NCBI RefSeq assembly: GCF_902686445.1
Contig: NC_062232.1
Coordinates: 95,714,932-95,778,931, forward strand
DNA from: Sciurus carolinensis
Lineage: Eukaryota; Chordata; Mammalia; Rodentia; Sciuridae
Length of the DNA: 64,000 bases
Direction: 5' to 3'
The notes under the pieces were generated by a model. The model made no database searches, had not been told where the DNA came from, and saw only the letters and a program-made list of their open reading frames with translations. Numbering within the stretch: position 1 is the stretch's first letter; the number at the start of each line of letters is the position of its first letter. Below, piece after piece: positions 58,130 to 64,000 of the stretch. The translations under genes and the position numbers were made by a program.

Positions 58130-58960
58130 GGAGATGAAAGTCAGACTGCAGTTGAGTTACGGAGTGATCAGAAACTGGAGAACTAGAGCAAAGGCAACAG
58201 CTGAAAAGGGAATCAGGGATAATGGTAGCATTAGGACTCAGAAAACTCTACCCAAACTAGGGCATCCTAGGGGTCATTCTCTGACCTCCTCCAGCCCGCC
58301 TTTCTTTGCTTCTCTTTCTCCTCCAAAGAAGATCATAGAAACTAAATTCCTCGGCCCCATAGTAATCCATAAGATCCAAAAAGGTCACTCTCTTGACCTT
58401 CTTTCCTGAACACCCTCATGTGATAGGCAACCTACCACATACTGGGGGAAGAGGAATATCATATAGAGACACAGGAGACAGTTTGAACAAATGGACCTTC
58501 CTGAGGTCCCCCCAAGTTTATTACCATCAGATTCTAACCCTGTCTGTCCAGTCATGTTTCTGAACAACTATACACTTCTTTCATCAGACTAAGTATAAAA
58601 ATACAGTTTTCCTTTGGTCTTTGGGTCTTCATTTTTCAAGGCTCCTGTGCCACATAAAACTTTTATTAAATTTGTTATCCTTGCCAGGCATGGTGGTGCA
58701 GGCAATCCCAGCAGCTCAGGAGGCTGAGGCAGGAGGATCTCAAGTTCAAAGTCAGCCTCAGCAACAGCGAGGCACTAAGCAACTCAGTGAGACCCTGTCT
58801 CTAAATAAAATACAAAATAGGGCTGGGGATGTGGCTCAGTGGTTGAGTGTCCCTGAGTTCAATCCCCAGTACCCACCCCCCAAAAAAATGTGTTATCCTT
58901 TTCTCTTGTTAATTTGTCTTTTGCTATAGGGATCTCAGGAGTGACCCTTGCAATGGGTAA
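58130..58960 (+). mobile_element. ERV-type solo LTR split by a B1-dID
   Basis: The left part ends CACATAAAACTTTTATTAAA and TTTGTTATCC; after the SINE the text resumes GTTATCCTTTTCTCTTGTTA and TTTGTCTTTTGCTATAGG, a U5-like end. The left end is uncertain. Antisense to LRCH2. Confidence 0.6.
58683..58890 (+). repeat. B1-dID SINE
   Basis: GCCAGGCATGGTGGTGCAGG ... AGTTCAATCCCCAGTACCCA. GTTATCC on both sides is its target-site duplication. Confidence 0.95.
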
Positions 58961-59735
58961 GTAAAGGTATTTTTTTCTCCCCTATAGTAGAAGTTTGAGC
59001 ATATTTACAAAGTTAAAAATAAGACACAAAAGAGTGAGTAGACAACTGAAAAATAAAGAAAATACAGTCAAGGCTTAGATAATGGTAAATGTATTATTGT
59101 TACCTTACTACTACTCTAAATAAAAATTTCATTACACATGAAAACTCAGATTCTAAATTTACATAACTGCACATATTTAAAGGTCCTAAAGCTAAGAACC
59201 TAATTATATATAGAGATTTGAAAATATTCTATAAGTCAATTTTTCACTAATTCAAGTCAGCTATCCCCCATTGGTATTAGCCTAAATTACTAAAGTTTTA
59301 TTATATCTGAATTTGAATATTATAATAAAGGCCTAGTTAACAAACCAGAGAAATAGAAAGGCCAGTTCATCCATGAAGCTTATATTAATTTCACAGGAGA
59401 GATAACTGTGCACAAATTATTTCTCACAACAAATCAGGTTATTTTACAAACCCAGTTGGTTTCCCTAGTATAGTATGAAACCAACAATTACAGAAAAAAA
59501 CATAAAAATATTTTCCTTGAGGTGAGCCTTTAAATGAAGATATTATACTATATTCATGAAAATACTATGTATTTTAAGAGTCATTATAATGTCTTTGTCA
59601 CAATAGGAATGAGATACATTTAAGGGCATAAAGTAGTATTTAAATATATTAAATAATATTTAAAATTAACTTGGTATAATTATTCTAATGCCTTTTAACA
59701 TTTTTGTTTAAAAATCAATCATCGAAAGCATTTGG
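58961..59735. other. LRCH2 intron, unassigned
   Basis: AT-rich, no named repeat and no coding signal. Confidence 0.5.
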
Positions 59736-59870
59736 AGGTGCTGGGGTTGTGGCTCAGTGGTAGAGGGCTTGCTTAGCACATGTGAGGCACTGGGTTTGAT
59801 CCTCAGCACCACATAAAAATAAATAAATAAAGATATTATGTCCATCAACAACTAAAATAGATATTTTTAA
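59736..59870 (+). repeat. ID SINE (long-tail type)
   Basis: GGTGCTGGGGTTGTGGCTCA, TGATCCTCAGCACCACATAA, the TTATGTCCATCAACAACTAA extension. Target-site duplication AAAGCATTTGGA on both sides. Confidence 0.95.
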
Positions 59871-60769
59871 AAAAGCATTTGGAAATTCACATGTTATCAT
59901 TCTTACAAGAAATCAAAGCTACTAATTTACATTAAGCATTATCAACAAAGGATTAGATTTTCATACTATGTTATGTATCTTATTAAGATAATATTAATGA
60001 ACTTCTATAAAAGCTGTTTAATAAAGTAATGTATTTCTGGGAATACTTTGAGAAATGCAGGGATTTTATTTTGGCTACAAGGACACTAAGATATACATGA
60101 AACAATGACCTGGGAATCTAAAAATTAATGTAACTCTTCAACCATAATTTACTTACTGAAGTAACCTGAACTAATTCATCTTCTTGTTTACATAATATGG
60201 CCAACGTGTTAAAATATTTTTCCCTTAGTCTTAGAGGCTTACCTGAAAAACACACTACTCTAAATTAGTCTTGGCAACTAAGAAAAAAATGGAGAGCTGA
60301 ATTTCATACACACATGCATGCACACACACAAACATGCACACTTGTATATACATACACAAACACTGTAAAAAAATATAATGAGTAACAGCATCATGAATAA
60401 TTTACCACTAGACAGATACAAATCCTGTGGCTTAGTTACTTAAACACGTTAGGATAAAGTTGCACAAAAGCTCTGTATGTTTCATAACACAGCAAAGCTA
60501 AAGGAGTTATTACCCCCCCATGATAATTTGATATAAACCTTTAGAATACTGTATTTTATTGTTTTATAATCTATAGATCTAGATTAAGTTCAATTATACA
60601 CCTTAAAAATAACCTTTTTGATTCTTAGGGATAGATGATTTAAGATAAATTTCCTTTTTGACTCTGAAAGATACTTCATAGAAACTGATGGATAATGTTT
60701 TAATCATGAAAATACTGGCAATAATTATAGTTCTGACTTAGAGAGTAGTATCTCAGTATCTCATATATT

Positions 60770-60840
60770 TTCTTTCTTTCTGATGCTGGAGATTGAGCCC
60801 AAGTTTTCATGCTCTACCACTGAGCTATACCAATAGCCCA
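60770..60840 (-). repeat. ID SINE fragment
   Basis: GATGCTGGAGATTGAGCCCA, CACTGAGCTATACCAATAGC. The interval 59871-60769 is otherwise intronic and unassigned, with a CA-rich tract at 60305-60360. Confidence 0.75.
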
Positions 60841-61019
60841 ATTCAATTTTATATTTTCTTAACATCATAGAAAAAAATTAACATACTCCATTTTTGCAAT
60901 GTTCTAACACTGACATCTTCTGACAACTCAGGAGAACTACATATCTCTTTAAAACATTTTACAGTAACTGAAACTTACCTTTGAAACTACTTTATCAAGT
61001 AAGAAAAAAATAAACATAT

Positions 61020-61190
61020 AGCCGGCCCACGCCTGTAATCCCAGCAGCTCAGGAGGCTGAGGCAGGAAGATCACGAGTTCAAAGCCAGCCTCAGCAATGG
61101 TGAGGCGCTAAGCAACTCAGTGAAACCCTGTCTCTAAGTAAAATACAAAACAGGGCTGGGGATGGGGCTCAGTGATTGAGTGCCCAAAAA
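61020..61190 (+). repeat. B1-dID SINE
   Basis: GCCGGCCCACGCCTGTAATC (head shortened), AAAGCCAGCCTCAGCAATGG, GGGCTGGGGATGGGGCTCAG. Target-site duplication AAATAAACATATA on both sides (61008 and 61197 regions). Confidence 0.93.
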
Positions 61191-61424
61191 AGAAGGAAAT
61201 AAACATATAATGAAAGATGGTTATGTAATGGGAACTTCAAATATTATCCTATTTGGTCTAGCAACTTCATAACATAACCAATATTGTCGAAGAAATGTGT
61301 AAGCCATAAAAATAAAATAATTATCAATAAGTGATGCTATTAAACCAAAGAATTATCTGTTAAAGGAACACTGAGGCCTCTATTAAGACTTCATTGAGAA
61401 GAACACTTGAGTTACTATAAAGTA

Positions 61425-61640
61425 GATAAAGAAGCAGCATAACATAGGCTCTAAGTTCAAGCTAAGTGACCTGAGGCATACTACTTAGCCTCCCTGTGTC
61501 TTAATTTCCCCATGTGTAAAATAGAAATGATAATAATTGTGCTTACCTCGCAGGGTTGTTTGGAAGATTAAATTAGTTGATATTTGTAAAGCACTTAGAA
61601 CAGTGCCTGGCACTCAGTAATTGCTATGTAAGTGTTTTGA
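61425..61640 (+). repeat. MIR SINE
   Basis: TAAGTGACCTGAGGCATACT, TTAATTTCCCCATGTGTAAA, GTGCTTACCTCGCAGGGTTG, AGAACAGTGCCTGGCACTCA: a nearly complete MIR in consensus order. Confidence 0.93.
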
Positions 61641-61837
61641 TGAAAAGTCAGAATTGGTATGACTTTACTATACTAGGATAAAGAAGATCAAATAAATATC
61701 AAATCTCTTTCATTACTTAGAAATACTAAATTTCTCCCACATCATCATTCATTCAACTTTTATGTATAAACGAATTTTATTCAGTGCTTTGGTTCAAGGT
61801 TTTAAATTAAAAATGGGAGCTTTAAAATAAATGCCAG

Positions 61838-61912
61838 GGGCTTGGGATGTGGCTCAGTGGTAGAGCACTTGCCTGGCATATATGAGGCCCTGGGTTCAAT
61901 CCCCAGCATAGA
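61838..61912 (+). repeat. ID SINE
   Basis: GGGGCTTGGGATGTGGCTCA, GGTTCAATCCCCAGCATAGA. Target-site duplication around ATAAATGCCAG (61829 and 61916). Confidence 0.95.
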
Positions 61913-61926
61913 TAGATAAATGCCAG

Positions 61927-62812
61927 AATGTAAATATAAGTGCAGATCTGTAAAGAGTTAGGGATAAATAAACTTTCACTATTACTGACCAGGGTTCTGT
62001 TTAGAATGTTCTTCCCTTTTCTCTCATTTTTTTTAATTTCTTCATTATCTCTCACACTAGCTAATTCACACAAGACTCATTAAAAGAACTCAGTAGTAAT
62101 TATTTATTGAAAGCTTGAACTTGTCACAGATTTGCTAAGACATATAATACTTTTGTTTTAGTCATATGATAGTACTTCCAAATATGTGTTAGACTCCCAC
62201 ATATGGAAACAGATCAATGTGCATTGAGAGACCTATTTCTACCAAATAGAAAACTACAAAATAAATCCTATGTAATAGTGATATACACTAGGAATTCCCT
62301 ATGGTATAGCTAAGTACTATGCATTCAAATAAAACTATCATTAGACTTGAATTATGCTTTGGGAAATAGGAAAGGTGCAAAGAGAGTGAAATTTGCTATT
62401 CATGAAGCAGGACCAAATTTGTGTTGCTCATTCAAGTCGATGTCAAAAATAAATTTTGCTTAGTATGAAAGTTATGACAAATTTGGATGACTGACCTCTG
62501 CAAATATAGCAAACTTTAAAAACAAATAGATAACAATACAATATTTACAAAGGTATCCACAATAAAATTTCATTAAAACCCAACTACCTAGAACTGTGGG
62601 ATAATTCAGATACTCTGGGGTTTTATTTTTGCTAAGATAAAAGACCTCTTAAGAAAACTACTAAGATAACAAGAAAAGAAAATGAATGAAACTGTTCTCA
62701 GACATGTTTAAGACCATACAGATAGCATTTATTTATATAGAAACAGTTAAATACTAACTGTAAATATGTCAACTATTTATTGAAACAAATCCAATTTAAG
62801 TCCTTTCCTGAA
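61927..62812. other. LRCH2 intron, unassigned
   Basis: AT-rich, no named repeat and no coding signal. Confidence 0.5.
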
Positions 62813-63053
62813 TAATTATTTTATTTATTTACTTATTTGCTTATTTATTTATTTTTTGGTACCAGAGATTGAACCCAGAGGTACTTAGCCACTGAGCCAC
62901 ATCCCCAGTCCTTTTTTTTCCCTATTTTGAAATGGGATCTCACTAAGTTGCTGAGGACCTCAATAAGGTGCTGAGGCTGGCTTTGAACTTGTGATCTTCC
63001 TGCCTTAGCCTCCTGAGCTGCTGGGATTACAAGCGTGCACCATTGCACCTGGC
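62813..63053 (-). repeat. B1-dID SINE
   Basis: TTAT-rich tail, GGTACCAGAGATTGAACCCA, CACATCCCCAGTCC, then the B1 half to CGTGCACCATTGCACCTGGC. It lies about 300 bp from the 63350-63466 exon. Confidence 0.93.
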
Positions 63054-63349
63054 TTGAACAATTCTTTCAAAATGTACTATAAATTTCTACACTTAGTAGA
63101 GTAGCAAATATTCATCTTTCTAATAAAACATTTGGAAAATTATAATTCATACTGATCCACACACTCTTAATTACTTTGAACTACTGAAATTTTATGGCTA
63201 TAATTAGATCATACATCTATATCACCTACATGTGGGAAATTAAGATAAACACATTTACTACATTTAACTAGAGTTATACCTTAATAACCTAAAAATTACA
63301 AGATCAAAACTAATAAATACAAAGTAAACTTAAAATTTTAATAAAGTAC

Positions 63350-63466
63350 CTTGAAATACTCTTTTCTAATCTGTTTGCTTCGCCTTCTTTCTTCACTTTG
63401 CCAGATTATAGGTTGAGATTCTGGCCACTGTTGTTCATCTATTTGATCCTTCTGATTTTCCAAGGG
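63350..63466 (-). CDS. LRCH2: LRCH2 coding exon, basic linker
   Basis: This 117-nt exon (39 codons, phase 0 at both ends) has an acceptor ending CATTATAG and the donor AAG|GTACTTT. It starts PLENQKDQIDEQQWPESQ and ends with a strongly basic run, RRRSKQIRKEYFK. The reading continues directly into the 55458-55502 exon, so the 7.8-kb intron between them hides no obligatory exon. The basic segment is typical of the region between LRR and CH domains in this family. Its function here is unknown. Confidence 0.85.
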
Positions 63467-63552
63467 CTATAATGAGACAATTTCTTTTAACTAAACAAAT
63501 GAGAACAAAATAATACATATGTACATATATTTGAAATTAAATTTTCTCTTAC

Positions 63553-63601
63553 CTGCCATGTAAGGGGTGATAATGGTGAATTAACTTCATCTTCTGAGAC
63601 A
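63553..63601 (-). CDS. LRCH2: LRCH2 coding exon (most upstream exon in window)
   Basis: The minus strand has an acceptor ending TTTTTTAG, a 49-nt exon, and the donor CAG|GTAAGAG. The first base completes a codon begun in an exon beyond the window (phase 2). The other 48 nt encode 16 residues beginning VSEDEVNSPLSPL. They join in frame to the next exon. This is the Ser/Pro/acidic linker between the LRR region and the CH domain. LRCH proteins are cytoplasmic or cortical adaptors, and some paralogues (LRCH1, LRCH3) are known partners of DOCK-family exchange factors. The LRCH2 assignment rests on my memory of the family's linker and tail; LRCH family membership is firmer than the paralogue number. 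Confidence 0.8.
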
Positions 63602-63839
63602 CTAAAAAAAATTAAAGATGCTTTAATATGTCTTAAAATATTTAGAAAAATATTTGTTATGAACATTATAAAGTTGTCTTTTTAGAATGTCAAGGTTTTA
63701 TCCATGTTTATGCTTTGAACTAATAACATAAAACTTAAAGATGACAAAAACATATTGTCCCTAATAATAATTGCTCCTCAGGAAATATCAAAATGGACTT
63801 ATTTTATGCATAGGACTACTCTAAGGACTTTTTAGAGGT

Positions 63840-64000
63840 TGTTATGGTTTGGATCTGAGATGTCCCCCCAAAAAGTCCACGTTTTGAAAACATGATCCAG
63901 AGCAACAGGTTCATAGGGCTTTTAGGCAATGATTAAGGCTCATCAGTGGATTGATCCACTTGATGACCCATTGATAGCTGAATGGATGACTGGGTGGCAA
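63840..64000 (+). mobile_element. MaLR LTR, cut by window edge
   Basis: TGTTATGGTTTGGATCTGAG and ATGTCCCCCCAAAAAGTCCA match the start of the LTRs at 8938 and 10428. Confidence 0.75.

Noticed and set aside
58128..58929. Plus-strand open frames of 93 and 102 codons
   Set aside because: They run through an LTR and into a B1-dID SINE, so they are chance frames.
60157..60242. A possible LRCH2 exon on the minus strand: TTTTTCAG acceptor and a GTAAGTAAA donor around ~85 bp
   Set aside because: Read in the frame required by the flanking exons (phase 0 on both sides), it hits TAA at once and its length breaks the frame. The flanking exons already join cleanly.

Overview
This is a piece of mammalian nuclear genome, most likely from a squirrel-family rodent (Sciuridae). 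The base composition is AT-rich, the one real gene is split by spliceosomal introns, and the window is packed with two SINE types typical of squirrels: tRNA-Ala-like ID elements and B1-dID dimers (a 7SL-type B1 joined to an ID-like unit). Nothing looks bacterial or phage-like. Species and chromosome are inference; if the gene is LRCH2, the locus should be X-linked.

Gene. The right half carries the 3' end of an LRCH-family gene (leucine-rich repeat and calponin-homology protein), best matched to LRCH2, on the minus strand. Nine coding exons join in frame with GT/AG junctions from 63601 down to a TGA stop at 30403-30405. They encode the last 255 residues: an acidic and basic linker, a charged helix, and a complete C-terminal CH domain. 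The LRR part lies beyond position 64000. The last intron is 15 kb. A SINE-free AT-rich stretch below the stop codon (27.6-30.4 kb) is the likely 3' UTR.

Left part (1-7.4 kb). A minus-strand endogenous retrovirus: a 605-bp LTR (6777-7381), a tRNA-Gln-like primer-binding site, a leader with a possible short gag start, then non-coding internal sequence running off the left edge. The internal part contains two diverged direct copies of one block (1-1385 and 3556-5750). Between them is a ~190-bp fragment of 28S rRNA.

Middle-left (7.4-24.5 kb). Layers of old repeats: a MER5-type hAT element, two MaLR LTRs, two MLT1-type LTRs, a MIR, and several L1M bodies repeatedly interrupted by SINEs. A 1.3-kb poly(A)-tailed insert with target-site duplications (15895-17218) looks like a retrocopy of an unidentified mRNA's 3' end.

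Middle-right (31.5-45.4 kb, last intron). An old L1M is interrupted by a younger L1 tail plus ID element that share one target-site duplication. A near-intact full-length L1 (39044-45373) lies antisense to the gene. Its two ORFs are broken only by one-base changes in A-runs, and it carries a ~720-bp 3' transduction. Several solo ERV LTRs (38.4, 48.4, 49.0, 53.4 and 58.1 kb) lie in the introns.

I found no undescribed cellular system. The most interesting items are the young L1 with its transduction, the retrovirus with a repeated internal block and a 28S fragment, and the orphan 3'-UTR retrocopy.
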